Of a stretch of 64,000 nt of DNA, positions 44,575 through 55,679 are shown in pieces; within the stretch, counting starts at the first letter, position 1; each line of letters starts with the position of its first letter. The stretch is taken from contig NADL03000868.1 in NCBI GenBank assembly GCA_002205965.3, forward strand, positions 124,001 through 188,000, read 5' to 3'. Origin of the DNA: Kappaphycus alvarezii. Taxonomy: Eukaryota > Rhodophyta > Florideophyceae > Gigartinales > Solieriaceae. The translations under genes and the position numbers were made by a program. The notes beneath the pieces were generated by a model. That model worked only from the letters and a program-made list of their open reading frames with translations. It had not been told where the DNA came from and did no database searches.

Positions 44575-45260
44575 ATGAAGTACAGCTTCCTTGTCTCACT
44601 AAAACCTAGTTGCTCTAATTCCGATAGCTACGGTGTCTGGTCGCGCTGTGCATTCTGTCCGTTCTCCACGTCCGTACCCCTGCCAGTCGCTGAGTGCACG
44701 ATCATGTTATCAACTACAAATCATGCCATTCAAATGGATGTATTATCGCTTTCAATATTTCGCAGCACGAAGATAGTTTTCCAAAAACTGAACCCAGAGG
44801 TATGCGACAACAGCAAGAAAGGCATATATCGATACATGTCCAATATGGTCCGTGCTCGCATCTCGAAGCCTTGTACCCTGATTCAGCCTCTGCATCAACT
44901 GTTCCAGAAAGCGCTTCATGAGGAGCAAGTATCCCGCACCTTGTGGGAGCGATCCCTAGAACACTACACTACAGTGAATTCTTCCTTAGGGCGGTGCTGG
45001 AATGGAGGATCGCTCGTGGATGGGTCACTTTGTCAGTAAAAGCTTTCCCAAGAATCAATGAAATGCTTAGGCAGACTGTAATATCTATCCTTCGCTCGAA
45101 TCAACGTCAGGCGTTCCCTTTACGCCATTTTCCCGACCCCGCCATTGCCCCCGACCTCTTAAAGTCCCACCGCGACCCCATTGCCCCCGCCGCTACCCGC
45201 TCGATCTATTTCAGCTTAGAGCCTTCATCGGCGGTAGCAGACAACACTGTCGTCATGTAA
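44575..45260 (+). pseudogene. Unclassified coding remnant, copy A
   Basis: Two overlapping frames compete. One (44575-45039) is open for 154 codons. The other (44694-45260) reads QHEDSFPKTEPRGMRQQQER, has one TGA, then continues HYSEFFLRAVLEWRIARGWV and AFPRINEMLRQTVISILRSN. The second looks more protein-like. Its TGA is present in all three units, so it predates the duplication. Family unknown. Confidence 0.35.
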
Positions 45261-45598
45261 GTCGCACTTGTGGACGCCAGGAAAAAGGGCCCACAGCTCA
45301 GCCAAGACTTAGCCGATTCGAAATGTTGGAAACTCTTGAGTAATTGGGAAAGTCGGGGAATGAAAACATCACTTAAAAACTCTTTCCAGAGATATCTCTG
45401 GGGAGTATGAAGCTTTTGAATACACCATTTTGCAGCTGTATTGATCTGCGCAGTGATCCGAAGAGGCGTAACGGCAATATCCAAAAACGCTTTTGACCAT
45501 AATTTCAAAAAACGGTCCCTTCTGTAGGAGAGAGGTCCTCTCCACAAACTCTTATCTTTTAATTCCCTGTGAGTTTTCAAAAGCAGCTCTTCCCCCAA
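45206..45598 (-). other. Unrecognised minus-strand ORF, copy A
   Basis: 130 codons with balanced composition (ELKDKSLWRGPLSYRRDRFL; CIQKLHTPQRYLWKEFLSDV). The frame is open for 149 codons in copy B (50964-51413) but broken in copy C. It overlaps the end of the preceding remnant on the other strand. It could be the true coding strand of this part or chance. Confidence 0.25.
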
Positions 45599-45960
45599 TT
45601 TCTCTCACGAGCAAAAACATGAATGAAATGAATTTTCCCCATGAATCCAAATTCACTGTGCAACTACATTTCTATTTTTTCTTGAGAATTTCGGTCCGCT
45701 CTTTGCGAAAAAGGTATCTTTCGACTCGTGATCTGCTTCGTCCTCCAACTTCAGTTCCGATATTTTATCAAGTCGAGTTTTAGTTATTGCCCTGATTGCA
45801 TCCAAATTCAAAGCCGAGGGATTGACGCACATATTTCATTTCGTCCAAGACCCTGAAACGTTCCGAAGACGTCGCCCTATTTAAAGTTTGAAATCGACGT
45901 CGTTGATGAAAACCCCCGGCGCCAAATACTCCATCGCCTCACCCCTTTTGTGTCCTCAAC

Positions 45961-46587
45961 ATGACCGATCTCCGCCCGTCCCTCACGATCACCAGGTCAT
46001 CCTGAGGCGGCCGCTTACTCAACTCCCTGGCCCTGGTGGCCAATGGACCAACCAATTAAGATGACTACCGTAGGAAAATGGACCGGGAATGCGTTCAAGA
46101 TTGGGTCCGCCTGCACTGCTTCGGAAGGCAGAAGATGCAGAGGAGGAGGTAGAAGAGAGGAGGAGAGGAGTAGAAGAAGAGGAGATAGAAGAAGAGGAGA
46201 TAGAGAAGAGGAGATAGAAGAAGAGGACGGAGAGGAGGCGGAAGAGGAGTATGGAGAGGAGGACTGGGTGGAACCGTGGAAGCCACTAGTGTACAACGGT
46301 GAGGGTTCACTGTGGAGAACAAAGGGGAAACTGAGGAAGTAACCTTTATTTATGACTCTTCTGGCAAGGATGATGAGGAGATTGAAGAGAAGGACGAGGA
46401 AGATGAGGTGGAGGGAGAAATGGAAAGTGCCGGGATAGTGGGGAGGGGGCCGGAAAGTATGGGCTAGGTGGTCCCGATTCTTGAGTGGTATGGTAAAGTC
46501 CGTGCGGTACTTAATCCGAGGCACGCTGTCGCGACCGTAATTTACAACCCAGCATGTCTGCTGCGCGGCCTTGAGCAGGCTTTTTAG
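45961..46587 (+). pseudogene. Acidic-tail family copy 4 (unit A)
   Basis: From ATG 45961: MTDLRPSLTITRSS, a TGA, LLNSLALVANGPTN and DDYRRKMDRECVQDW, then the 15-bp minisatellite (46131-46227) coding Glu-rich repeats, broken in frame here by deletions. WVEPWKPLVYNGEG and an acidic stretch follow, with a TAG where copy C has CAG. The tail is YGKVRAVLNPRHAVATVIYN, which belongs to the GGWHP-domain family. The ORF thus joins two different repeat families. Confidence 0.5.
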
Positions 46588-46630
46588 GTAAATGTAAAAG
46601 GTACTGCTGGTCACCCTGTAGGATCTTGCG

Positions 46631-46805
46631 GGCTACAACCGACCATAAGTTTCAAATATTAAATCACCCTACATTTCACCCATCTTGGAAGGTATATCCG
46701 AGCTATCCTCAAGTTTCCAAGACAACCATAATCGACTCAAAAAGGGATGCCGATACAATAATGAGGGATGTACTGCGCTCCATAAAAGGCCACCTCAAGA
46801 ATGCT
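46631..46805. repeat. Motif L (inverted) joined to motif R block, copy A
   Basis: GGGCTACAACCGACCATAAG, TTTCAAATATTAAATCACCC and TACATTTCACCC (inverse of motif L) run straight into CTTGGAAGGTATATCCGAGC and AAGACAACCATAATCGACTC (motif R block). A degenerate third motif lies at 46969-47010 (GGGGAAAGGTTTAATTGC). Confidence 0.6.
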
Positions 46806-47596
46806 CTTTCATTGCAGCATCTGTTCAGGAAGTGACCACATGTCCGTATATTAAAACATTCAAATGTCCCCCTTCATCAGAACATTGAACTAGGGGCATT
46901 TGGTCCATGAAAAATAGAAACGATATTATTCACCGGCACCTCCTCAAGCCCAATTCTGAAATAGGGGAAAGGTTTAATTGCTTCACTCTTGCCAGATATA
47001 TTCGATTCTATCCCAATGATAAAATCGAAACACAGGTCAGATGGACACGAAATTCAAGTCACGCAGTTGAAGTACCCGCTACAGTAGTCCCCAGGAAAAG
47101 CTCATGGTCCGCTTCGTACCTCTTATTTAGTTACCGTTGAAAGCCTCTGGTACCCCACCTCATACTAGAAGCTTTTAACGGCAACTATTTGGCATTAGCT
47201 GAAATCAAGTCGGTTGAGAAATAATCCAGAAAAGTTGTCGCATAGGGAGACAAAATTCTTCCAGTGCAACAGTCTTTGTTAATTTTTTTTTATTTTGTGC
47301 AAGTAACGTTACATAGGTCCCCGTCCCGTCCCTGTCCTGTTTCCGTTCCGATCATAATTTTTTCAATTTGATTCCATATCGGAACAAGCAATCCACAAGA
47401 GTCAGATCAAGACCCTGAATTGCACCGCTAACCGATTCCTATAAATGATATCCAACCGATCGAAGCGCTGGCGACATCAACATACAATCAAAAAATCTTC
47501 CTTCAATCCTCCCAACCACCGCAGGTCAATCCCTATTCCAATAAAACCAACAATAGTCAGACGAAAATCGGTTTCCACTACCTGTCGAAACTCGAA

Positions 47597-48792
47597 ATGC
47601 CTAGGCGATCACATGGCACGACAGCGGGGGCTGGAGGGCAGGGATCCAGGAACGATGAGCGGGTTGAATGGGCAGATCGAAGCGGACGGGCTAGGAGTGC
47701 TGAATGGGTTCAGCGGGGCGAACTGGCGGAGAAGGCTGCATGGGTTGAGCTGAGTGGGCGATCTGAGAGGAGTGAATGGGTTGGGCTGAGGGGGCGGGAG
47801 GAGCGGGTAGAATGGGGAGAACGGGTTGAACGGGGCGAACTGGCGAAGAGGACTGAGTGGGTTGAACGGGGCGAGCGGGCTGATAGGGCTGAGCGAAATG
47901 GGTGGACCGACCGAAACGGGCGACCAAAGGGCGCTGAGCAGGCTGATCAGGGTGACCAGGGTGATCGGGCTGTCCAGAATTGGCGGACTGGGCGGACTGG
48001 GCGACCGGAGGGTGCTGAGCGGACTGATCAGGGTGACCACGGTGACCGGGCTACTCAGAATTGGCGCACTGGGAGGATTGGGCAGAATGAACACATGCAG
48101 CGGAGGGTCAGTTCGCCTACCGGAGGCTCCCAGTACAGCCAAGGATACACCTCTCATTCTAGCGATGATGAGAAGTACTACGATTGCTTTGATCGAGCGA
48201 GCGATAAGGGCAGGATTATCGTGAGTGGAGGATCAATCGGGGAGGTGTTCCAGAAATTTCCGACGGGTCACAGTCCAGCGAAGGTCGGCAGCCCAACATG
48301 GATCAGCGGTCCGAATGGGACGGATCGCCCCGTATGTCGCAGTTGCCGGAGTGTGACAGCGATGCGAATAGCTTCGGAAAGTTGAATGGACGATCTAGGA
48401 GGCCGAATTTCAGCAGCAACGGAGGGTACGAGAATGCGACGGATAGTGGCACGGAGACGGGGGAAAGGTCGAGGGGTTCGAGCCATGGCAGATGCAGCCG
48501 GTATGCTTGTGGAAAGGATAGTCGAAACATGGGCCGGAGGCGGGCCAAGGGTGGGAAAAAGGCCCAAGAAAGGGTGCAAACGAATCGGATTGAGGACTGT
48601 TTGGTGGAGGGCACTCTGAGGCAGCGGATGAAGAACGGCGAGCGCGACGGCACAGAGAGGAACGCTGGGTATGTGCAGAACAATATTGTCGGAGGCGGGG
48701 CGGTGGTGCACGGTGAGGTGATTCAAGAGATGGTGAACAAAGGGAGTGGTGGGCATCGCGGAAGCCGTGGCAACTTTGCAAGGCGTCGATAA
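47597..48792 (+). pseudogene. R/E/W/G-rich repeat ORF, copy A, one-base frameshift
   Basis: Same gene as 53375-54571, but at about 48243 copy A has GGGGAG where copy B has GGGGAAG. This moves the reading into another frame and truncates the product at 262 residues. The downstream part continues in the restored frame from 48298 to 48792 and is otherwise identical. A TATAAAT word sits about 155 bp before the ATG. Confidence 0.65.
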
Positions 48793-49488
48793 AAGAAAAA
48801 GGGGAACTATGCCTGAGCTGGCTGCAACTAGTCCCGAGGAGAACGGAATATAGGGTTTGGGTTGCTACTTTGACAACTACATGCTGCAGTAGCCGTCTCT
48901 TCTAACGCTGTCTGTCTGTTGTGTGGTCTCCCCACAGCATTGTAGGCCGAGTAAACATACCTTCCGCTCTCTTCGGTGCCCATAGCCCACTTCCAAATCC
49001 CCCCAGGGCCACAGTCCTCCGAAGTCTGGCGGTGAGTACGCCCCCATTTTCCGTCGACTCTCAACCCTCCGTACTTTCGCTGAAAGGGGGAATGTTTGGG
49101 TGTTTTATTCTTGGAAGAGTGAATCGATTTGGTTCTTTAATGTTTGAAAAGTGCTGTTCGGCTATACCCCGGTGTATGCTAGGCGTATTCAGGATAATGG
49201 GTAATATCACTCGTGTTCAATAAACACTTCTTGGAAGATATGTTCGACTCTAAAACTAACCTTTTTTACTCTACTGAAATTATTTTGGAAATGGGCTGCT
49301 CGCATTGCATGATTGTTTAAATTCACATCAGAAACTCGGCTTGGGTGAAACTAGGATTTATACTGGGATAAAAATCGTATCTTCGTTCAGACTAGTGGAG
49401 AGCCCCGGGTAGTTTGATACAGATAAAAGAGAAGACTGTGCCACCAACAAAGATCCACATGAAGGGCAAGGGGAACGCTTTGAGTTTT

Positions 49489-49776
49489 CTAATGCTTGAA
49501 AGATATCATCAGGCTGCAGAGGGGGGAGTGGTTTGGGTGTTTTACTCTTGGAAGATATATCCAATCTGCACAGGATGACTGGTGTCTGTTTGATGCGAGT
49601 GGTGCTAAGGTTGCGAGTCCTATGAAGTTGTGTTCAAACAAAAGTGCAACATGAAAAGTCATTGAACCATTTAGAGTAACAGTACGTGAAACGTGAATAA
49701 TAAACTCTGCGCCGTCATTCAACTTAAATGTGGTCATTCTCCACGCCTGCTCACTGGCATTGAGCGAGTCCTGCAA
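49489..49776 (-). other. Unit ORF (MQDSLNAS), copy B, truncated by the 59-bp insert
   Basis: 95 codons; after SNRHQSS the reading runs into the inserted motif R (CADWIYLPRVKHPNHSPLCS) and stops. Confidence 0.35.
49513..49571 (+). repeat. 59-bp solo motif R insert, copy B
   Basis: GCTGCAGAGGGGGGAGTGGT, TTGGGTGTTTTACTCTTGGA, AGATATATCCAATCTGCAC. It is present at the same place in copy C (55291-55349) and in the inverted copy at 35473-35531, and cleanly absent from copy A, where CATCAG is joined to AGGATGAC. Confidence 0.85.
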
Positions 49777-49901
49777 GGGAAGTTATTGGATGTTAGCCAG
49801 TGACGACTTGTCCCGCACAAGGCACTCTCAGCCGCGTGGATTAAGATTGTGAGGAGGAAATATTGATAGTTATCCTGATAGTACCTGCCCATAGTTTTTC
49901 T

Positions 49902-50281
49902 CGTCTATACGATTCCATTTGATGGATTTTGAAGTAATGATTATGTTTGTTTGAGACTTTAGGGGTAGCCAAAAGTCTAACTAAGCTGAGTAAACTGCTT
50001 CTTCTCGTGTAGATCAAGAACGGTGGCAGCTTCAAGTCAGATCCCAAATATTTAGGAAGTTGAGAGTCAGTTTCAGACCCAGGAACCGTTTTTTTATGCT
50101 GGTAACAGAGCATAACTGGAAGCCCCTGTCCCCTTATACTCACTTTTGGCCCTCCAATCGGCCTTACTCGCCTTTTTTGTTCGCTCAACTATACTACGGT
50201 AGCATTTTTGTCGCTTGCAACACCTCCTTCTTGGGTTAATTGGATCCGATTTTCTCTTCTCTCATCTATTTATCTTTATCA
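49902..50281 (-). repeat. LTR remnant inside unit, copy B
   Basis: Counterpart of 44145-44523, differing by a few single-base indels. Confidence 0.7.
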
Positions 50282-50332
50282 CCCTTCTCCCAAAAAATAT
50301 CTCCATCGAGTTTCGCAAGTGGGTAAAGAGGA

Positions 50333-51018
50333 ATGAAGTACAGCTTCCTTGTCTCACTAAAACCTAGTTGCTCTAATTCCGATAGCTACGGTGTCTGGTC
50401 GCGCTGTGCATTCTGTCCGTTCTCCACGTCCGTACCCCTGCCAGTCGCTGAGTGCACGATCATGTTATCAACTACAAATCATGCCATTCAAATGGATGTA
50501 TTATCGCTTTCAATATTTCGCAGCACGAAGATAGTTTTCCAAAAACTGAACCCAGAGGTATGCGACAACAGCAAGAAAGGCATATATCGATACATGTCCA
50601 ATATGGTCCGTGCTCGCATCTCGAAGCCTTGTACCCTGATTCAGCCTCTGCATCAACTGTTCCAGAAAGCGCTTCATGAGGAGCAAGTATCCCGCACCTT
50701 GTGGGAGCGATCCCTAGAACACTACACTACAGTGAATTCTTCCTTAGGGCGGTGCTGGAATGGAGGATCGCTCGTGGATGGGTCACTTTGTCAGTAAAAG
50801 CTTTCCCAAGAATCAATGAAATGCTTAGGCAGACTGTAATATCTATCCTTCGCTCGAATCAACGTCAGGCGTTCCCTTTACGCCATTTTCCCGACCCCGC
50901 CATTGCCCCCGACCTCTTAAAGTCCCACCGCGACCCCATTGCCCCCGCCGCTACCCGCTCGATCTATTTCAGCTTAGAGCCTTCATCGGCGGTAGCAGAC
51001 AACACTGTCGTCATGTAA
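50333..51018 (+). pseudogene. Unclassified coding remnant, copy B
   Basis: Identical in translation to the remnant of copy A, with the shared TGA at 50677-50679 inside the frame 50452-51018. The DNA change needed to open it is a single transition (CGA to TGA is possible). Confidence 0.35.
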
Positions 51019-51413
51019 GTCGCACTTGTGGACGCCAGGAAAAAGGGCCCACAGCTCAGCCAAGACTTAGCCGATTCGAAATGTTGGAAACTCTTGAGTA
51101 ATTGGGAAAGTCGGGGAATGAAAACATCACTTAAAAACTCTTTCCAGAGATATCTCTGGGGAGTATGAAGCTTTTGAATACACCATTTTGCAGCTGTATT
51201 GATCTGCGCAGTGATCCGAAGAGGCGTAACGGCAATATCCAAAAACGCTTTTGACCATAATTTCAAAAAACGGTCCCTTCTGTAGGAGAGAGGTCCTCTC
51301 CACAAACTCTTATCTTTTAATTCCCTGTGAGTTTTCAAAAGCAGCTCTTCCCCAATTTCTCTCACGAGCAAAAACATGAATGAAATGAATTTTCCCCATG
51401 AATCCAAATTCAC
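50964..51413 (-). other. Unrecognised minus-strand ORF, copy B (149 codons)
   Basis: It begins MNLDSWGKFISFMFLLVREI and is the longest form of this frame in the array. The composition is protein-like, but copies A and C are interrupted by homopolymer differences near 45595 and 57130. Confidence 0.25.
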
Positions 51414-51717
51414 TGTGCAACTACATTTCTATTTTTTCTTGAGAATTTCGGTCCGCTCTTTGCGAAAAAGGTATCTTTCGACTCGTGATCTGCTTCGTCC
51501 TCCAACTTCAGTTCCGATATTTTATCAAGTCGAGTTTTAGTTATTGCCCTGATTGCATCCAAATTCAAAGCCGAGGGATTGACGCACATATTTCATTTCG
51601 TCCAAGACCCTGAAACGTTCCGAAGACGTCGCCCTATTTAAAGTTTGAAATCGACGTCGTTGATGAAAACCCCCGGCGCCAAATACTCCATCGCCTCACC
51701 CCTTTTGTGTCCTCAAC

Positions 51718-52365
51718 ATGACCGATCTCCGCCCGTCCCTCACGATCACCAGGTCATCCTGAGGCGGCCGCTTACTCAACTCCCTGGCCCTGGTGGCCAA
51801 TGGACCAACCAATTAAGATGACTACCGTAGGAAAATGGACCGGGAATGCGTTCAAGATTGGGTCCGCCTGCACTGCTTCGGAAGGCAGAAGATGCAGAGG
51901 AGGAGGTAGAAGAGGAGGAGGTAGAAGAAGAGAGTAGAGAAGAGGAGGTAGAAGAAGAGGAGATAGAAGAAGAGAGATAGAAGAAGAGGAGATAGAAGAA
52001 GAGGACGGAGAGGAGGCGGAAGAGGAGTATGGAGAGGAGGACTGGGTGGAACCGTGGAAGCCACTAGTGTACAACGGTGAGGGTTCACTGTGGAGAACAA
52101 AGGGGAAACTGAGGAAGTAACCTTTATTTATGACTCTTCTGGCAAGGATGATGAGGAGATTGAAGAGAAGGACGAGGAAGATGAGGTGGAGGGAGAAATG
52201 GAAAGTGCCGGGATAGTGGGGAGGGGGCCGGAAAGTATGGGCTAGGTGGTCCCGATTCTTGAGTGGTATGGTAAAGTCCGTGCGGTACTTAATCCGAGGC
52301 ACGCTGTCGCGACCGTAATTTACAACCCAGCATGTCTGCTGCGCGGCCTTGAGCAGGCTTTTTAG
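51718..52365 (+). pseudogene. Acidic-tail family copy 5 (unit B)
   Basis: Same organisation as copy 4, with TGA after the N-terminal motif, the minisatellite (51893-52005) disrupted by deletions, and TAG at the position where copy C has CAG (GTATGGGCTAGG). Confidence 0.5.
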
Positions 52366-52408
52366 GTAAATGTAAAAGGTACTGCTGGTCACCCTGTAGG
52401 ATCTTGCG

Positions 52409-52583
52409 GGCTACAACCGACCATAAGTTTCAAATATTAAATCACCCTACATTTCACCCATCTTGGAAGGTATATCCGAGCTATCCTCAAGTTTCCAAGA
52501 CAACCATAATCGACTCAAAAAGGGATGCCGATACAATAATGAGGGATGTACTGCGCTCCATAAAAGGCCACCTCAAGAATGCT
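52409..52583. repeat. Motif L (inverted) joined to motif R block, copy B
   Basis: Counterpart of 46631-46805. Confidence 0.6.
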
Positions 52584-53217
52584 CTTCATTGCAGCATCTG
52601 TTCAGGAAGTGACCACATGTCCGTATATTAAAACATTCAAATGTCCCCCCTTCATCAGAACATTGAACTAGGGGCATTTGGTCCATGAAAAATAGAAACG
52701 ATATTATTCACCGGCACCTCCTCAAGCCCAATTCTGAAATAGGGGAAAGGTTTAATTGCTTCACTCTTGCCAGATATATTCGATTCTATCCCAATGATAA
52801 AATCGAAACACAGGTCAGATGGACACGAAATTCAAGTCACGCAGTTGAAGTACCCGCTACAGTAGTCCCCAGGAAAAGCTCATGGTCCGCTTCGTACCTC
52901 TTATTTAGTTACCGTTGAAAGCCTCTGGTACCCCACCTCATACTAGAAGCTTTTAACGGCAACTATTTGGCATTAGCTGAAATCAAGTCGGTTGAGAAAT
53001 AATCCAGAAAAGTTGTCGCATAGGGAGACAAAATTCTTCCAGTGCAACAGTCTTTGTTAATTTTTTTTTATTTTGTGCAAGTAACGTTACATAGGTCCCC
53101 GTCCCGTCCCTGTCCTGTTTCCGTTCCGATCATAATTTTTTCAATTTGATTCCATATCGGAACAAGCAATCCACAAGAGTGAGATCAAGACTCTGAATTG
53201 CACCGCTAACCGATTCC

Positions 53218-53224
53218 TATAAAT
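53218..53224 (+). promoter_or_regulatory. TATA-like box before the R/E/W-rich ORF
   Basis: TATAAAT lies 157 bp before ATG 53375 and is preserved in copies A and C. The intervening leader is A- and C-rich, with few ATGs apart from one at 53223 in another frame. Confidence 0.35.
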
Positions 53225-53374
53225 GATATCCAACCGATCGAAGCGCTGGCGACATCAACATACAATCAAAAAATCTTCCTTCAATCCTCCCAACCACCGC
53301 AGGTCAATCCCTATTCCAATAAAACCAACAATAGTCAGACGAAAATCGGTTTCCACTACCTGTCGAAACTCGAA

Positions 53375-54571
53375 ATGCCTAGGCGATCACATGGCACGAC
53401 AGCGGGGGCTGGAGGGCAGGGATCCAGGAACGATGAGCGGGTTGAATGGGCAGATCGAAGCGGACGGGCTAGGAGTGCTGAATGGGTTCAGCGGGGCGAA
53501 CTGGCGGAGAAGGCTGCATGGGTTGAGCTGAGTGGGCGATCTGAGAGGAGTGAATGGGTTGGGCTGAGGGGGCGGGAGGAGCGGGTAGAATGGGGAGAAC
53601 GGGTTGAACGGGGCGAACTGGCGAAGAGGACTGAGTGGGTTGAACGGGGCGAGCGGGCTGATAGGGCTGAGCGAAATGGGTGGACCGACCGAAACGGGCG
53701 ACCAAAGGGCGCTGAGCAGGCTGATCAGGGTGACCAGGGTGATCGGGCTGTCCAGAATTGGCGGACTGGGCGGACTGGGCGACCGGAGGGTGCTGAGCGG
53801 ACTGATCAGGGTGACCACGGTGACCGGGCTACTCAGAATTGGCGCACTGGGAGGATTGGGCAGAATGAACACATGCAGCGGAGGGTCAGTTCGCCTACCG
53901 GAGGCTCCCAGTACAGCCAAGGATACACCTCTCATTCTAGCGATGATGAGAAGTACTACGATTGCTTTGATCGAGCGAGCGATAAGGGCAGGATTATCGT
54001 GAGTGGAGGATCAATCGGGGAAGGTGTTCCAGAAATTTCCGACGGGTCACAGTCCAGCGAAGGTCGGCAGCCCAACATGGATCAGCGGTCCGAATGGGAC
54101 GGATCGCCCCGTATGTCGCAGTTGCCGGAGTGTGACAGCGATGCGAATAGCTTCGGAAAGTTGAATGGACGATCTAGGAGGCCGAATTTCAGCAGCAACG
54201 GAGGGTACGAGAATGCGACGGATAGTGGCACGGAGACGGGGGAAAGGTCGAGGGGTTCGAGCCATGGCAGATGCAGCCGGTATGCTTGTGGAAAGGATAG
54301 TCGAAACATGGGCCGGAGGCGGGCCAAGGGTGGGAAAAAGGCCCAAGAAAGGGTGCAAACGAATCGGATTGAGGACTGTTTGGTGGAGGGCACTCTGAGG
54401 CAGCGGATGAAGAACGGCGAGCGCGACGGCACAGAGAGGAACGCTGGGTATGTGCAGAACAATATTGTCGGAGGCGGGGCGGTGGTGCACGGTGAGGTGA
54501 TTCAAGAGATGGTGAACAAAGGGAGTGGTGGGCATCGCGGAAGCCGTGGCAACTTTGCAAGGCGTCGATAA
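53375..54571 (+). CDS. 398-residue Arg/Glu/Trp/Gly-rich repeat protein, unknown function
   Basis: It runs ATG 53375 to TAA 54571. The N-terminal 190 residues are repeats: RVEWADR/ERVEWGERVERGELA/RTEWVERGERADRAE units with regularly placed Trp, then two 30-residue repeats (GRPKGAEQADQGDQGDRAVQ and GRPEGAERTDQGDHGDRATQ, each followed by NWRTGR). The C-terminal half is Ser/Gly/Asn/Arg-rich and strongly hydrophilic, with a basic patch GRRRAKGGKKAQERVQTN and end SRGNFARRR. No signal peptide, transmembrane helix or known domain is seen; it is probably disordered and possibly nucleic-acid binding. Other frames of the repeat region are also open because the DNA is a G-rich minisatellite. The + frame is preferred because it stays open through the non-repetitive C-terminal half. 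A Gag-like or nucleocapsid-like role in an unclassified element is conceivable but not shown. Confidence 0.5.
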   Translation: MPRRSHGTTAGAGGQGSRNDERVEWADRSGRARSAEWVQRGELAEKAAWVELSGRSERSEWVGLRGREERVEWGERVERGELAKRTEWVERGERADRAERNGWTDRNGRPKGAEQADQGDQGDRAVQNWRTGRTGRPEGAERTDQGDHGDRATQNWRTGRIGQNEHMQRRVSSPTGGSQYSQGYTSHSSDDEKYYDCFDRASDKGRIIVSGGSIGEGVPEISDGSQSSEGRQPNMDQRSEWDGSPRMSQLPECDSDANSFGKLNGRSRRPNFSSNGGYENATDSGTETGERSRGSSHGRCSRYACGKDSRNMGRRRAKGGKKAQERVQTNRIEDCLVEGTLRQRMKNGERDGTERNAGYVQNNIVGGGAVVHGEVIQEMVNKGSGGHRGSRGNFARRR

Positions 54572-55266
54572 AAGAAAAAGGGGACTATGCCTGAGCTGGC
54601 TGCAACTAGTCCCGAGGAGAACGGAATATAGGGTTTGGGTTGCTACTTTGACAACTACATGCTGCAGTAGCCGTCTCTTCTAACGCTGTCTGTCTGTTGT
54701 GTGGTCTCCCCACAGCATTGTAGGCCGAGTAAACATACCTTCCGCTCTCTTCGGTGCCCATAGCCCACTTCCAAATCCCCCCAGGGCCACAGTCCTCCGA
54801 AGTCTGGCGGTGAGTACGCCCCCATTTTCCGTCGACTCTCAACCCTCCGTACTTTCGCTGAAAGGGGGAATGTTTGGGTGTTTTATTCTTGGAAGAGTGA
54901 ATCGATTTGGTTCTTTAATGTTTGAAAAGTGCTGTTCGGCTATACCCCGGTGTATGCTAGGCGTATTCAGGATAATGGGTAATATCACTCGTGTTCAATA
55001 AACACTTCTTGGAAGATATGTTCGACTCTAAAACTAACCTTTTTTACTCTACTGAAATTATTTTGGAAATGGGCTGCTCGCATTGCATGATTGTTTAAAT
55101 TCACATCAGAAACTCGGCTTGGGTGAAACTAGGATTTATACTGGGATAAAAATCGTATCTTCGTTCAGACTAGTGGAGAGCCCCGGGTAGTTTGATACAG
55201 ATAAAAGAGAAGACTGTGCCACCAACAAAGATCCACATGAAGGGCAAGGGGAACGCTTTGAGTTTT

Positions 55267-55554
55267 CTAATGCTTGAAAGATATCATCAGGCTGCAGAGG
55301 GGGGAGTGGTTTGGGTGTTTTACTCTTGGAAGATATATCCAATCTGCACAGGATGACTGGTGTCTGTTTGATGCGAGTGGTGCTAAGGTTGCGAGTCCTA
55401 TGAAGTTGTGTTCAAACAAAAGTGCAACATGAAAAGTCATTGAACCATTTAGAGTAACAGTACGTGAAACGTGAATAATAAACTCTGCGCCGTCATTCAA
55501 CTTAAATGTGGTCATTCTCCACGCCTGCTCACTGGCATTGAGCGAGTCCTGCAA
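55267..55554 (-). other. Unit ORF (MQDSLNAS), copy C
   Basis: Identical in translation to copy B, including truncation by the 59-bp insert. Confidence 0.35.
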
Positions 55555-55679
55555 GGGAAGTTATTGGATGTTAGCCAGTGACGACTTGTCCCGCACAAGG
55601 CACTCTCAGCCGCGTGGATTAAGATTGTGAGGAGGAAATATTGATAGTTATCCTGATAGTACCTGCCCATAGTTTTTCT

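Larger units (their letters stand above)
43230..48922 (+). repeat. Tandem unit, copy A (5,693 bp)
   Basis: It begins GTGGTCTCCCCACAGCATTG at the LTR border; the identical start recurs at 48923 and 54701. Copy A differs from B and C by loss of a 59-bp motif R segment at 43815 and by many one-base homopolymer differences, mostly in its first 1.3 kb. Contents in order: motif R trace, 95-codon ORF (minus), LTR remnant, unclassified ORFs, acidic-tail copy, motif L/R blocks, R/E/W-rich ORF. Confidence 0.95.
48923..54700 (+). repeat. Tandem unit, copy B (5,778 bp)
   Basis: The complete unit, nearly identical to copy C. It carries the only full-length version of the R/E/W-rich ORF and the longest version of the minus-strand ORF at 50964-51413. 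Confidence 0.95.

Noticed and set aside
46015-46614. Ser-rich minus-strand ORF opposite the acidic-tail gene (also 51772-52392 and 57559-58179)
   Set aside because: The Ser/Leu runs are the reverse complement of the Glu-coding 15-bp repeats. The + strand frame has homologues outside the array and this one does not.
46907-47140. 77-codon ORF conserved in all three units
   Set aside because: Half of it is translated from a degenerate TIR-like motif (GERFNCFTLARYIRFYPND); conservation only reflects the recent duplication.
47609-48157. Ser/Pro/Leu-rich minus-strand ORF of 182 codons opposite the R/E/W-rich ORF (also in copies B and C)
   Set aside because: A shadow of the G-rich minisatellite; periodic repeats keep several frames open. 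The + frame also stays open in the non-repetitive half.
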